Source: CAVVAL01 sp963740215 (GTDB lineage Bacteria > Actinomycetota > Actinomycetes > Mycobacteriales > Cryptosporangiaceae). From it: a stretch of 64,000 nucleotides of DNA. Position numbers and translations under genes: made by a program. The stretch is from the NCBI GenBank assembly GCA_963740215.1, contig CAVUDJ010000017.1, forward strand, positions 124,001 to 188,000. Reading direction: 5' to 3'. The notes beneath the pieces are model-generated. The model was not told where the DNA came from. It did no database searches and saw only the letters and a list, made by a program, of their open reading frames with translations. Within the stretch, counting starts at the first letter, position 1, and each line of letters opens with the position of its first letter. Below are positions 18,053 through 26,505 of the stretch, one piece after another.

Positions 18053-18515
18053 GGATGAACCTCTTTCCGGAGGGGACGGTGTACCCGGACGTCGTGACGC
18101 CCGGGTACTGACATACCGATATACCGCATCTACCCCGATTTACAACTTTTGTGGTGTCTGAATCGAGCGAGTAAGCTGGCCTGTGCCTGAACGGCTCCGG
18201 GCGCGGCGTGGCCGTGCGACCCTGAAATCGCCGCTCGACCTGCGGTTTGTCCCTCTGAGGGGTGCGGCGGCCCAGAACAGCCGGTCGGCGGGGGCGGAAC
18301 AGGCGTGCGGGCCTGCCCCGTCCCCGCCGCCGGTGTCGGCGACCGCCGGTCGCCACGACCGAGACCGGTGCGTGGGGGCGCGGGGTTCGCGTGGTTGAAA
18401 GACGTCCTAACTAATAGGAAACCTTCCTAACCGGACAGGAGACAACACCGGGCGGCCGGGTTTGTCAACGGCTCGGCGGGCGTCGTTCCCAGGAAGCGCG
18501 CGTAGTTTGTGCAGT
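18053..18515. other. Gene-free promoter region
   Basis: No convincing ORF. The AT-richer stretch around 18110-18165 (GACATACCGATATACCGC and following) just upstream of the minus-strand dehydrogenase is a likely promoter area. The operator-like palindrome at 18415-18429 lies between this gene and the surf1-like gene. Confidence 0.5.
18415..18429. promoter_or_regulatory. Second copy of the TAGGAA-n3-TTCCTA operator-like site
   Basis: TAGGAAACCTTCCTA, identical to the core of the site at 16703-16721. It is about 360 bp upstream of the second dehydrogenase start, which suggests a shared regulator for both dehydrogenase genes. Confidence 0.55.
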
Positions 18516-19301
18516 TCAGCGCTGGTTCGCGGGGTCCGAGTCCGGTTCCGCCTCCACCGCGCTTTGTTCGTCCAGCGGAATTGCGTGCTGCTGCACCTCG
18601 CGCCGCGCGTAGATCCAGTAGCCGACGAAGAGGAGCCCGGCGAAGAGGAACCACTGCACCGCGTACGCCAGGTGCGGACCCTCCTCGACCGGCGGCTCAG
18701 GGATCGCGACCAGCCCGTCCGGCGCCTCGATCAACTCGACGTAGCCCCGGTACGTCGGCTGGTCGAGGTCGCGCGCGAGGGTGGCGACGTTGATCTGCTT
18801 GACCGTGCGGTACCGACCGATCCTGGTCTCGGCCGTGCCACCCGACTCGGGCGCGCGCACCCGGCCGACCACGGTGACCTCGCCGGACGGCGGCTCCGGC
18901 ACGTCCGGCGCGGCCTGGGCGCCCTGCGAACTGGCCGCCACCCAGCCCCGCACCACCAGCAGGGTCTTGCCGTCAGTGGTGGCGAGCGGGGTGAGGACGA
19001 GGAGGCCGGCGCGGTCCCCGACGGTGCGGCCGCGGACCAGGTACTCGTGCTCGGCGTCGTACCGGCCGGTCGCCTCGACACGGCGGAACAGCTGCTGCCT
19101 GGCCGGCGCGCGATCCGTGCTCAGCGCGTCCGCGACCGGTGCGGGCTCGGCGTTCCTGGCGGCCGTGACCCGGTCGTTCTGGGCGTGTCGCTGGTCGAGC
19201 CGATCGAGCTGCCACAGGCCGAGGTTGACGAACACCACCGCCAGCGCGACGCATCCCGCGAAGAAGAGCAGCCACTTCGGCCGGAACAGGAACCGGTACA
19301 C
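18516..19301 (-). CDS. SURF1-family cytochrome oxidase biogenesis protein
   Basis: A 261-residue membrane protein with a TM helix at each end: FLFRPKWLLFFAGCVALAVV near the N-terminus and AVQWFLFAGLLFVGYWIYA near residue 220. Between them is the SURF1 soluble domain (LGLWQLDRLDQRHAQN, ATGRYDAEHEYLVRGR, LLVVRGWV, YRGYVELIE). SURF1 helps haem a insertion into aa3-type cytochrome c oxidase. The GTG at 19301 is chosen because it begins the TM-leading YRFLFRPKW; the longer ORF to 19370 would run through a palindromic repeat. The C-terminus is acidic and likely cytoplasmic. Confidence 0.9.
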   Translation of the reverse strand: MYRFLFRPKWLLFFAGCVALAVVFVNLGLWQLDRLDQRHAQNDRVTAARNAEPAPVADALSTDRAPARQQLFRRVEATGRYDAEHEYLVRGRTVGDRAGLLVLTPLATTDGKTLLVVRGWVAASSQGAQAAPDVPEPPSGEVTVVGRVRAPESGGTAETRIGRYRTVKQINVATLARDLDQPTYRGYVELIEAPDGLVAIPEPPVEEGPHLAYAVQWFLFAGLLFVGYWIYARREVQQHAIPLDEQSAVEAEPDSDPANQR

Positions 19302-19344
19302 GCCTGACGACGGTACGCGACCGCCGACGCTCCGTAGACACGGG

Positions 19345-19417
19345 GCGGGCCAATGTCGGCATGCCGACATTGAGTGCGCCAGGAGGTATCCAAGGTCGGC
19401 ATGCCGACATTGGCCCG
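19345..19417. repeat. Paired palindrome, family P3, copy A
   Basis: Two 22-bp palindromes centred on GGCATGCC (19351-19372 perfect, 19391-19412 with one change) are themselves nested in an outer inverted repeat GCGGGCCAATG / CATTGGCCCGC. The layout resembles bacterial REP/BIME elements. The second copy is at 58592-58655. Confidence 0.85.
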
Positions 19418-19437
19418 CGGGGGCGGCCTCCGATACC

Positions 19438-19507
19438 GAAACGGACTCTGCGGGAAGCCGTGCCTACACCGGGCGCCGGCGCCCCAGTTTGTCCCGCAAG
19501 TCCATTT
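19438..19507. repeat. Palindromic element, family P1, copy B
   Basis: GAAACGGACTCTGCGGG at 19438-19454 pairs imperfectly with CCCGCAAGTCCATTTC at the right end. The GGAAGCCGTGCC interior is the reverse complement of copy A's, so it lies in the opposite orientation. It ends about 50 bp before the acetyltransferase start. Confidence 0.75.
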
Positions 19508-19560
19508 CGCGACGCCTCAAACAGGTTGTCTCGCTGATCAATGCGCGCGAGGGTGGCGCC

Positions 19561-20440
19561 ATGGCGGTGGAGATCGGCACGGCGGACGCCGTGGACCTTG
19601 ACGCCCTTCGCGCTCTGGTGGCGCAGGCCGTGCCGTGGGCGCCGCCGGACGCCGCTGGGTCGGCCGCCGCCGGGCTGGTCGGTGCGCCGGTTGCTCGCCG
19701 GTCCGGGCGGATCACTGCCGTGCTGGGAGGATCCGCGGCTGGTTTCGGATCCGTCCTGGCAGCGCCGGAGCACGCGGCCGACGTCGCCGACCTCTACGCG
19801 GTGCTGGCCGAGGGGTGGGTCGCCGACGGCAAGGTCACCCACGCGGTCACGGTGCCGGCCGGCGACGCCGAGGCTCCATGGTTCAACCTGTCGTTCGGGC
19901 GCCAGCAGGCCTACGCGCACGCCGAGGTCGCCGCGATGACCGAGCCGGCCGTGCCGGACGGCATGACCGTCGCCGAGGTCGGTCCCGAGGTGCTCGACGA
20001 CGTTGTGCAGTTCCGCGACCTCATCACCCGGCACCAGGCGCTCTCGCCCGTGTTCAGCCGGGCGACGGAGGCCTGGTACGAACAGTTGCGTGAGGCGTGG
20101 GTCGACGTACTCGGCGTCCGAGGAGACCCGCTGCTTCCTGGCGCGGCGCGACGGCGTACCGGCGGGCTTCCTGCTCAGCGAGGACGCGGAAGGGCTTCTC
20201 GCGCCGCCTGGAGCCGTCGAGCTGCGGGTGGCCGCCGTCCCGCCCGAGTCGCGCGGCGGCGGGGTCGGCACAGCGCTGGTGTCGGCGTTCATCGCCGACG
20301 CCAAGGCGCGCGGAGCCACGCAGGCTGTCGCGGACTGGCGCACGACGAACCTGCTGGCGTCCCGATTCTGGCCGCGATGGGGCTTCCGGCCCGTCGCGTA
20401 CCGCCTGGTGCGCACGATCGACCTCACCCCCTTCGCCTAG
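19561..20440 (+). CDS. GNAT-family acetyltransferase (frameshifted)
   Basis: A two-part GNAT protein of about 292 residues once one base is removed near 20113 (CTCGGCGTCC to CTCGCGTCC gives WVDVLASEETRCF). The N-terminal half (MAVEIGTADAVDLDALRALV) resembles a degenerate GNAT repeat. The C-terminal half carries the acetyl-CoA loop PPESRGGGVGTALVSAF and the conserved ATQAVADWRTTNLLASRFWPRWGFRPV. Tandem GNAT proteins of this kind are common in actinobacteria. The substrate is unknown. Confidence 0.75.
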
Positions 20441-20557
20441 GCCGGCGGTGATCATCCACCGGGCAACGACCGGTCAGTTTCGGAGAAGCCGCCGCCGCGG
20501 CGGGCTATCTAGCATGAGGGACGTCCCCACCAAGACTCGTAGGGGAGGAAACCTGCA

Positions 20558-21034
20558 ATGAAGGACACGCAGAAGTCCGCTGAGAGCACCACCGCGACCG
20601 ACAAGACGTTCGAGGGATTCACGGCCGAGGAACGAGCCGCGATGAAGGAGCACGCCCAGGAGCTGAAGAAGGCCGCGCGCCGCGGCCCCCGCGCGCAGAA
20701 GGCGGACGCGGAAGGCGACGTGCTCGCGAAGATCGCCGAGATGCCGGAATCGGATCGCGCCATGGGCGAGCGGATCCACGCCGTCATCAGAGCCAGCGCG
20801 CCAGCCCTCTCGCCGAAACTCTGGTACGGGATGCCCGCGTATGCCAAGGACGGCAAGGTCGTCTGCTTCTTCCAGAGCGCGCACAAGTTCAAGTCGAGGT
20901 ACGCGACGTTCGGCTTCAACGACGTGGCGAACCTGGACGAAGGAACCATGTGGCCGACCGCCTTCGCTCTGACGGAGTTGACCGCCGCCGACGAGGCAAG
21001 GATCGGCGCGCTCGTGAAGAAAGCGTTGAGCTGA
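20558..21034 (+). CDS. DUF1801 (YdhG-like) protein
   Basis: A 158-residue cytoplasmic protein. The N-terminal 55 residues are charged and probably helical (FEGFTAEERAAMKEHAQELKK). The DUF1801 domain follows, with the conserved SPKLWYGMPAYAKDGKVVCFF and FGFNDVANLDEGTMWPTAFAL. The family is widespread and of unknown biochemical function. A ribosome site (GGGGAGGA) lies before ATG 20558. A 50-bp perfect palindrome sits just past its stop. Confidence 0.85.
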   Translation: MKDTQKSAESTTATDKTFEGFTAEERAAMKEHAQELKKAARRGPRAQKADAEGDVLAKIAEMPESDRAMGERIHAVIRASAPALSPKLWYGMPAYAKDGKVVCFFQSAHKFKSRYATFGFNDVANLDEGTMWPTAFALTELTAADEARIGALVKKALS

Positions 21035-21049
21035 CGACTGGTTCTTCCC

Positions 21050-21099
21050 GGTTTGGGCGATCTTTCTGGCGCTATAGCGCCAGAAAGATCGCCCAAACC
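21050..21099. repeat. 50-bp perfect palindrome with TATA centre (family P6, copy A)
   Basis: Each half-site runs GGTTTGGGCGATCTTTCTGG then CGC up to a central TATA, followed by the exact reverse complement (21050-21072, TATA 21073-21076, 21077-21099). It lies between the stops of two convergent genes (21034 and 21102). A perfect two-fold symmetric 44-bp sequence with the same GC-TATA-GC centre but different arms is at 26512-26555. Confidence 0.9.
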
Positions 21100-21101
21100 C
21101 G

Positions 21102-22052
21102 CTAGGGCTGTGGCAGGTTGGCGTCGAGCCACTTGTCGAGGTCGGCGAACACAGACTTGCGCACGGGTTCGGCCGACAGCGCCACGTCGTGGATGGCGCC
21201 TTCGATCCGCACCAGCGTCACGTCCGGTCCGAGCCGGGGAGCCCAGCGCGCGATGTGTTCGACGTTCAGTACGGCGTCGGCCTGCTTGATGCGCTCGTCC
21301 CAGGTGCGGCCGTGGAAGCTCTCGGTGGAGCAGTGCACGAGCACCGGTACGTCGATCGCGAGGCCGCCCTGCACGCGGCGGTGCGCGTTGCGGATTGCCG
21401 CCAGCCAGCCGATGAGCAGCGGCACCCGGCCGACGGGTTTCCAGTCGAGGCTGAAATCCCATTCGCCGTCGTGGTCGCGGTGCAGGCTGCGGCCGTAGAG
21501 CGACGGCAGGTCGAGCGGTAGTGCCGTGCGCGGCGTGAAGCGGGCGACGACGCTGACGGCGTCGGCGAGGATGGTCCGCGCGAGCCACGGCGCGTTGAGG
21601 TCGAAGAACGGGCTGTTGAGGTAGAGGCCCTGGACAAGGCCCTCGCCGCGGTGCTCGTGCGCCCACAGCGACGTGGTGAGGCCGCCGGTCGAGTGCGCGT
21701 TGACCAGGAGGGTGTCGTGGCCGTGCTCGTCGCGGATGATCCGCACCGCTTCGTCGATCTCGGCGAAGTACTCGCGGACGTCGCGGCAGAAGTACGCGGT
21801 CTGGTGCTCGCGGATGCTGCGGCCGTACTTGCGCAGGTCGAGGGCGTAGAAGTCGAAACCACGTTCCACGTAGTGGTCGGCGACGTTGGTCTGGAAGAAG
21901 TAGTCCATCCACCCGTGGACGTAGAGGACGGCACGGCGTGTCGGCTGCTCGGCGCGGCGGCGCACGAGCGTGGCGACCACCTCGCCCTCGTCGTCGTCGG
22001 GCAACGTCAGGGTAAGCGCCTCGTACGGGGTGCCAAGGACATCCTTCTCCAT
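21102..22052 (-). CDS. Alpha/beta hydrolase (serine aminopeptidase/lipase type)
   Basis: A 316-residue hydrolase of the Hydrolase_4 type. The oxyanion region is AVLYVHGWMDYFFQ, the core has FYALDLRKYGRS, the nucleophile elbow is NAHSTGGLTTSLW (H-S-T-G-G, with Ser as nucleophile), and the catalytic His is probably in EGAIHDVAL. Proteins like this act on lipids or peptides; no signal peptide is visible. ATG 22052 (MEKDVLGTPYE) is preferred over 22076 because the extra residues are not family-like. Confidence 0.82.
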   Translation of the reverse strand: MEKDVLGTPYEALTLTLPDDDEGEVVATLVRRRAEQPTRRAVLYVHGWMDYFFQTNVADHYVERGFDFYALDLRKYGRSIREHQTAYFCRDVREYFAEIDEAVRIIRDEHGHDTLLVNAHSTGGLTTSLWAHEHRGEGLVQGLYLNSPFFDLNAPWLARTILADAVSVVARFTPRTALPLDLPSLYGRSLHRDHDGEWDFSLDWKPVGRVPLLIGWLAAIRNAHRRVQGGLAIDVPVLVHCSTESFHGRTWDERIKQADAVLNVEHIARWAPRLGPDVTLVRIEGAIHDVALSAEPVRKSVFADLDKWLDANLPQP

Positions 22053-22110
22053 GGGTACGAGTGTCGGTCCTCGCACAGTTACCGGCCAGTAAGTGTGGCG
22101 TCGGTCACTC

Positions 22111-22218
22111 AGAGCGTGTTTGAGAGGCCACCCACTCGACTGCGCCAGGCCCAGACAACGCCGCCGGACCGCCGCCTGGACTCTGCCTCGCTCGACCGGA
22201 GCCTCTCAAACACGCTCT
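22111..22218. repeat. Dispersed palindromic element, family P8, copy B
   Basis: A perfect 18-bp terminal inverted repeat: AGAGCGTGTTTGAGAGGC (22111-22128) and GCCTCTCAAACACGCTCT (22201-22218). The interior matches copy A at 258-421 but lacks copy A's nested hairpin. It lies between the hydrolase start and the B12 riboswitch, so it could affect transcription of the B12 operon. Confidence 0.85.
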
Positions 22219-22269
22219 GGGCCCGAGCGGCCAAGAGCGGGTGAGTGACGGCCGCCTTTGACGGTCCGG

Positions 22270-22440
22270 CGCGCGGTGATGGAACATGGCGCCCGGAACG
22301 GCAGTGAAGGAAGCCGGTGCGAATCCGGCGCGGTCCCGCCACTGTCACCGGGGAGTGACCTCTCACTTCACGGCCACGGCCGCGTGCGGTTGGAAGGCCG
22401 AGGGGGAGCGCTGATCCGGGAGCCAGGACACTTCGGCCGG
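22270..22440 (+). ncRNA. Cobalamin riboswitch upstream of chlID-cobO-cobB
   Basis: The conserved AdoCbl-riboswitch core is present: AAGCCGGTGCGAATCCGGCG, CGGTCCCGCCACTGTC, a GGTTGGAAGGCCG-type P6-P7 region, and the B12 box GGGAGCCAGGACAC near 22418-22431. A short hairpin (GTGGG ... CCCAC at about 22455-22472) lies before the AAAGGA ribosome site. This suggests that AdoCbl binding controls translation of the following B12 genes. Boundaries are approximate. Confidence 0.92.
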
Positions 22441-22484
22441 TCCAGACGCCAACTGTGGGCGAGGAAACCCACGAAAGGACGCTC

Positions 22485-24509
22485 ATGACGCCGTACCCGT
22501 TCTCGGCCGTGGTCGGGCTCGACGACCTCCGCCTCGCGCTCGTGCTCAACGCGGTCTCACCGGCCGTCGGTGGGGTGCTGGTGCGTGGCGAGAAGGGCAC
22601 CGCGAAGTCCACCGTGGTCAGAGCGCTGCACGCGCTGCTGCCGCCGGTGGCGATCGTGCCGGGGTGCCGCTTCTCGTGTGACCCGGCCGCGCCGGATCCG
22701 CAGTGTCCCGACGGGCCGCACGCGGACGGCCCGCGGGACGCGCGACCCGCTCGGCTGGTGGAGTTGCCGGTCGGGGCCTCCGAGGACCGGCTCGCCGGCG
22801 CGCTCGACCTGGAGCGCGCGCTCACGGAGGGGGTCCGTGCCTACGAGCCGGGCCTGCTCGCCGCCGCCCACCGCGGGATCCTCTACGTGGACGAGGTGAA
22901 CCTGCTCCACGACCACCTCGTCGACCTGCTGCTGGACGCCGCCGCCATGGGCCAGTCGTACGTGGAGCGCGAGGGCGTCTCGGTGCGGCACGCGGCACGG
23001 TTCCTCCTGGTCGGCACGATGAACCCCGAAGAGGGCGAGCTGCGCCCGCAGCTGCTCGACCGGTTCGGACTCACCGTTGAGGTACGGGCGAGCCGCGAAC
23101 CGTCCGAGCGGGTCGAGGTCGTCAAGCGGCGGCTCGCGTACGAGGCGGATCCGGACGGGTTCGCCGCCGCGTGGACGTCAGCGGACTCCGAACTCGCGGC
23201 GAGGATCGCCAAAGCCCGTACCAGGCTGCCCGATGTGGTGCTCGGCGATGACGCGTTGCTGCAGATCGCCCACGTCTGCGCCGCCTTCGAGGTCGACGGG
23301 CTCCGCGCCGACCTGGTCACGGCCCGGACCGCGGTGGCGCTGGCCGCGTGGAACAACCGGACGCATGTCACCGAGGACGACGTCCGGCAGGCCGCCCTGC
23401 TCGCCCTGCCACACCGCCGCAGGCGCAACCCGTTCGACGCGCCCGGCCTGGACGAGCAGGCACTCGACAACGCCCTGTCCGAGGCCGCGGCGCCGCCGCC
23501 GGAGCCGCCGGACGGCGACGGCCCTGGTGGTGCCCCGCCCGACCCCGACCCTGGTGGTGCCCCGCCCGACCCCGACCCTGTGATGCAACACGCCGACTCA
23601 TCGAGCGTGCCGCATCACACGCCTGGGGAGGCGGCCCCGGAGGCGGCGCCCGGGGAGGCGGCCCCGGAACGGACGCCCCCCGAGCAGGCACCCGTCAAGG
23701 CGACCGACCCGTACCGGACGAGGCTGTTCACCGTCCCGGGCATCGGCGCCGGCGCGCTGGGCCGGCGTTCCACCGCCGAAACCACCCAGGGCCGCACCGT
23801 CCGGGCACGCACCCCGCGCGGGCGTCTCGCCGGGCTGCACTTCTCGGCCACCCTGCTCGCCGCCGCGCCGCACCAGCACGCCCGGGGCCGCGACGGCACA
23901 GGGCTCGTCCTGCGCCGCGCCGACCTGCGCGAGGCCGTCAAGCGTGGGCGAGAGGGCAACCTGGTGCTGTTCGCCGTCGACGCGTCCGGATCCATGGCCG
24001 CCCGCAAGCGCATGTCAGCGGTGAAGGGCGCCGTCCTCTCGCTGCTCCTCGACGCCTACCAGCGCCGGGACAAGGTCGGTCTGGTCACGTTCCGCGGCAC
24101 GTCCGCAGAGCTGGCGCTGCCGCCCACCTCGTCGGTGGAGGCCGCCGCCGCACGGCTCGACGCGCTTCCCACCGGAGGCAGGACCCCGCTCGCCGCCGGC
24201 CTGCTGCGCGTAGCGGAAACCCTGCGGGTGGAGCGCCTCCGCGACCCCGCCCGCCGCCCGCTGCTCGTCGTCGTCACGGACGGCCGGGCGACGGCCGGCG
24301 CCGACCCGGTCAACGAAGCGCGCCGAGCCGCGAAGCACCTCGCGGCATGGAAGACAGCGGCCGTTGTCGTGGACTGCGAGGACGGGCCGGTCCGCCTCGG
24401 CCTGGCGACATCGCTCGCGCAAGACCTCCAGGCCACGGCGGTCAGGCTGGAAGAACTGTCGGCGGACGGGCTGTCCGGCCTGGTCAGGGACGTTCGGAGG
24501 GCAGCGTAG
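22485..24509 (+). CDS. ChlI-ChlD fusion, cobaltochelatase subunit
   Basis: A 674-residue fusion of a magnesium-chelatase-like AAA+ ATPase and a VWA domain. The AAA+ part (1-330) has Walker A RGEKGTAKSTVV, ILYVDEVNLL and the sensor region NPEEGELRPQLLDRF. A Pro/Asp/Glu-rich linker (about 332-430) follows. The VWA domain has its metal site at FAVDASGSMAARKRM (about residue 497) and VVTDGRATAG. In bacteria without CobS-CobT, such proteins drive ATP-dependent cobalt insertion with CobN. The linker contains a palindromic element read in frame. ATG 22485 follows AAAGGACG; an upstream in-frame start at 22455 lies in the riboswitch leader. Confidence 0.9.
   Translation: MTPYPFSAVVGLDDLRLALVLNAVSPAVGGVLVRGEKGTAKSTVVRALHALLPPVAIVPGCRFSCDPAAPDPQCPDGPHADGPRDARPARLVELPVGASEDRLAGALDLERALTEGVRAYEPGLLAAAHRGILYVDEVNLLHDHLVDLLLDAAAMGQSYVEREGVSVRHAARFLLVGTMNPEEGELRPQLLDRFGLTVEVRASREPSERVEVVKRRLAYEADPDGFAAAWTSADSELAARIAKARTRLPDVVLGDDALLQIAHVCAAFEVDGLRADLVTARTAVALAAWNNRTHVTEDDVRQAALLALPHRRRRNPFDAPGLDEQALDNALSEAAAPPPEPPDGDGPGGAPPDPDPGGAPPDPDPVMQHADSSSVPHHTPGEAAPEAAPGEAAPERTPPEQAPVKATDPYRTRLFTVPGIGAGALGRRSTAETTQGRTVRARTPRGRLAGLHFSATLLAAAPHQHARGRDGTGLVLRRADLREAVKRGREGNLVLFAVDASGSMAARKRMSAVKGAVLSLLLDAYQRRDKVGLVTFRGTSAELALPPTSSVEAAAARLDALPTGGRTPLAAGLLRVAETLRVERLRDPARRPLLVVVTDGRATAGADPVNEARRAAKHLAAWKTAAVVVDCEDGPVRLGLATSLAQDLQATAVRLEELSADGLSGLVRDVRRAA
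23579..23619. repeat. In-frame palindromic element, family P4, copy A (in chlID)
   Basis: TGTGATGCAACACGC (from 23579) pairs imperfectly with GCGTGCCGCATCACA (to 23619). It is read in frame as VMQHADSSSVPHHT in the linker between AAA+ and VWA. Related copies are at 33117-33159 and 34945-34989. Confidence 0.85.
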
Positions 24510-25124
24510 ATGCCGCAGGGCAAGCCGGAGTACGTGCCGGACGACGGCCTCACCACCCGCCAGCGCCGCAACCGCGCGCTGCTGCTGGTCCACACAGGAC
24601 CGGGCAAGGGCAAGTCCACCGCCGCTTTCGGCCTGGCACTGCGCGCGTGGAACCAGGGCTGGCCGGTCGGCGTGTTCCAGTTCGTCAAGAGTGCGAAGTG
24701 GAAGGTGGGCGAGGAGACCGCGCTGCGGGCGCTCGGCGCGCTGCACGAGAGCACCGGCGAGGGCGGACCCGTCACGTGGAACAAGATGGGCGAGGGCTGG
24801 TCGTGGATCCAGCGCCCCGGCTCCGAGCGTGACCATGCCGCCGAGGCCGCCGAGGGCTGGGCGCAGATCAAGCGCGAACTCGCCGCCGAGACCCACCGGC
24901 TCTACGTGCTCGACGAGTTCACGTACCCGATGAAGTGGGGTTGGGTGGACGTCGACGACGTGGTATCGACGCTGGCCGATCGCCCGGGGAACCAGCACGT
25001 CGTGATCACCGGTCGGGATGCGCATCCCACCCTGCTGGACGCCGCCGACCTCGTCACCGAGATGACCAAGGTCAAGCACCCGATGGACGCGGGTCAGAAG
25101 GGTCAGCGAGGCATCGAATGGTGA
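24510..25124 (+). CDS. cobO: Cob(I)yrinic acid a,c-diamide adenosyltransferase
   Basis: A 204-residue enzyme that adds the adenosyl group to cobalt using ATP. The P-loop is VHTGPGKGKSTAAFG. Family marks include GVFQFVKSAKW, KMGEGWSW, LYVLDEFTYPMKWGWVD and HVVITGRDAHP. The ATG follows the chlID stop directly (TAG ATG), so the two are translationally coupled. The C-terminus RGIEW is duplicated in DNA 50 bp downstream. Confidence 0.95.
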   Translation: MPQGKPEYVPDDGLTTRQRRNRALLLVHTGPGKGKSTAAFGLALRAWNQGWPVGVFQFVKSAKWKVGEETALRALGALHESTGEGGPVTWNKMGEGWSWIQRPGSERDHAAEAAEGWAQIKRELAAETHRLYVLDEFTYPMKWGWVDVDDVVSTLADRPGNQHVVITGRDAHPTLLDAADLVTEMTKVKHPMDAGQKGQRGIEW

Positions 25125-25172
25125 GGAGTGAGCTTGCGAGCCCCGGAACCATGAGCAGGGGCATCGAATGGT
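25110..25172. repeat. 13-bp direct repeat bridging cobO and cobB
   Basis: GGCATCGAATGGT occurs at 25110-25122 (the cobO C-terminus and its stop) and at 25160-25172, where its ATG is the cobB start codon. The 50-bp offset suggests a local duplication created the cobB start. Confidence 0.75.
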
Positions 25173-26505
25173 AGCCACGCCACGGGTCGTCATCGCCGCC
25201 CCCGCGTCGGGCTGCGGCAAGACCACGGTCGCGACCGGGCTGCTCAAGGCGTTCGCCGAGCGGGGGCTCACGGTCAGTCCGCACAAGGTCGGCCCCGACT
25301 ACATCGACCCGGGCTACCACGCGCTCGCCGCCGGGCGTCCGGGCCGCAACCTCGATCCGTACCTGGTCGGCACCGACCTCGTCGCGCCGCTGTTCGCCCA
25401 CGGCGCCGGCGGGGCCGATCTGGCGATCGTCGAGGGCGTCATGGGCCTCTACGACGGTGCGGTCGGCCACGGCGAACTCGCGTCGACGGCGCAGGTCGCG
25501 GGCCTGCTGCGGGCGCCGGTGATCCTCGTCGTGGACGCCGCGGCGCAGGGCCGCTCGGTCGCCGCGCTCGTGCACGGTTTCCGCAGCTACGAGCCTGGGC
25601 TGTGGCTCGGCGGCGTGATCCTCAACCGCGTCGGATCCGAGCGTCACCAGCAGATCCTCACCGACGCGCTGGAGGAGATCGGCGTCCCGGTACTCGGAGT
25701 GCTGCGGCGCCACGACGCGATCGTCACGCCGTCACGCCACCTCGGGCTGGTGCCGGTCGCTGAGCGCGCCGCGGAGGCTGTCCAGGCCGTGCGGCGGTTC
25801 GGCGAGGTCGTCGCCGCCGGGATCGACCTCGACGCGGTGCTCGCGCTGGCTCGCTCGGCGCCGCCGCTGGCGGCCGAGCCCTGGTCGCCGGCCGTCGCCG
25901 AACCCGTGAAAACCCGCCCTACGGTTGCGGTCGCGGGTGGTCCGGCTTTTAGTTTTGGCTACGCCGAGACCACGGAACTCCTTACGGCAGCGGGCGGGCG
26001 AGTCGTCACCTTCGACCCACTCCATGACGAGGCCCTGCCGGACGGCACTGCTGGTCTCGTCGTGGGCGGCGGCTTTCCCGAGGTGTATGCCGAGGCGCTG
26101 TCCGCCAACGCGCCGCTGCGCGATGCGGTGCGCGCACTGGCCTTGGGCGGGGCGCCGATCGCCGCCGAGTGCGCAGGGTTGCTATGGCTCACCCGTTCGC
26201 TGGACGGGCACGAGATGTGCGGCGTCCTCGACGCGGACGCCACGATGACCAAGCAGCTCACCCTCGGCTACCGCAGCGCGGTGGCGCTGACGGACAGCGT
26301 CCTCGCGGCTGAGGGCACGCGCGTGCACGGGCACGTGTTCCACCGCACCCAGGTGTCGCCGCAGGCGGGCACCAAGCCCGCGTGGGGGTGGGCCGGGCAG
26401 CCGCCCGAGGGGTTCGTCGACGGCGGCGTGCACGCGTCGTACCTGCACACGCACTGGGCGGGCACACCGTCGATGGCAGGCCGGTTGGTGGCAGCGTGCC
26501 GGTAA
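25168..26505 (+). CDS. cobB: Cobyrinate a,c-diamide synthase
   Basis: A 445-residue glutamine amidotransferase that amidates carboxyls a and c of (hydrogeno)byrinic acid. The synthetase domain has APASGCGKTTVATGLL, PHKVGPDYIDPGYH and VEGVMGLYDG. The C-terminal glutaminase has VVGGGFPEVYAEAL, the catalytic Cys in AAECAGLLWL and the His in HASYLHTHWAG. The ATG at 25168 has AGGGG at 25156-25160. Its 3' end overlaps the proposed GTG start of the next gene. Confidence 0.95.
   Translation: MVATPRVVIAAPASGCGKTTVATGLLKAFAERGLTVSPHKVGPDYIDPGYHALAAGRPGRNLDPYLVGTDLVAPLFAHGAGGADLAIVEGVMGLYDGAVGHGELASTAQVAGLLRAPVILVVDAAAQGRSVAALVHGFRSYEPGLWLGGVILNRVGSERHQQILTDALEEIGVPVLGVLRRHDAIVTPSRHLGLVPVAERAAEAVQAVRRFGEVVAAGIDLDAVLALARSAPPLAAEPWSPAVAEPVKTRPTVAVAGGPAFSFGYAETTELLTAAGGRVVTFDPLHDEALPDGTAGLVVGGGFPEVYAEALSANAPLRDAVRALALGGAPIAAECAGLLWLTRSLDGHEMCGVLDADATMTKQLTLGYRSAVALTDSVLAAEGTRVHGHVFHRTQVSPQAGTKPAWGWAGQPPEGFVDGGVHASYLHTHWAGTPSMAGRLVAACR

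Noticed and set aside
18183..18398. Small plus-strand ORF in the gene-free region
   Set aside because: Composition is like a shadow frame, there is no ribosome site worth noting and no family pattern.
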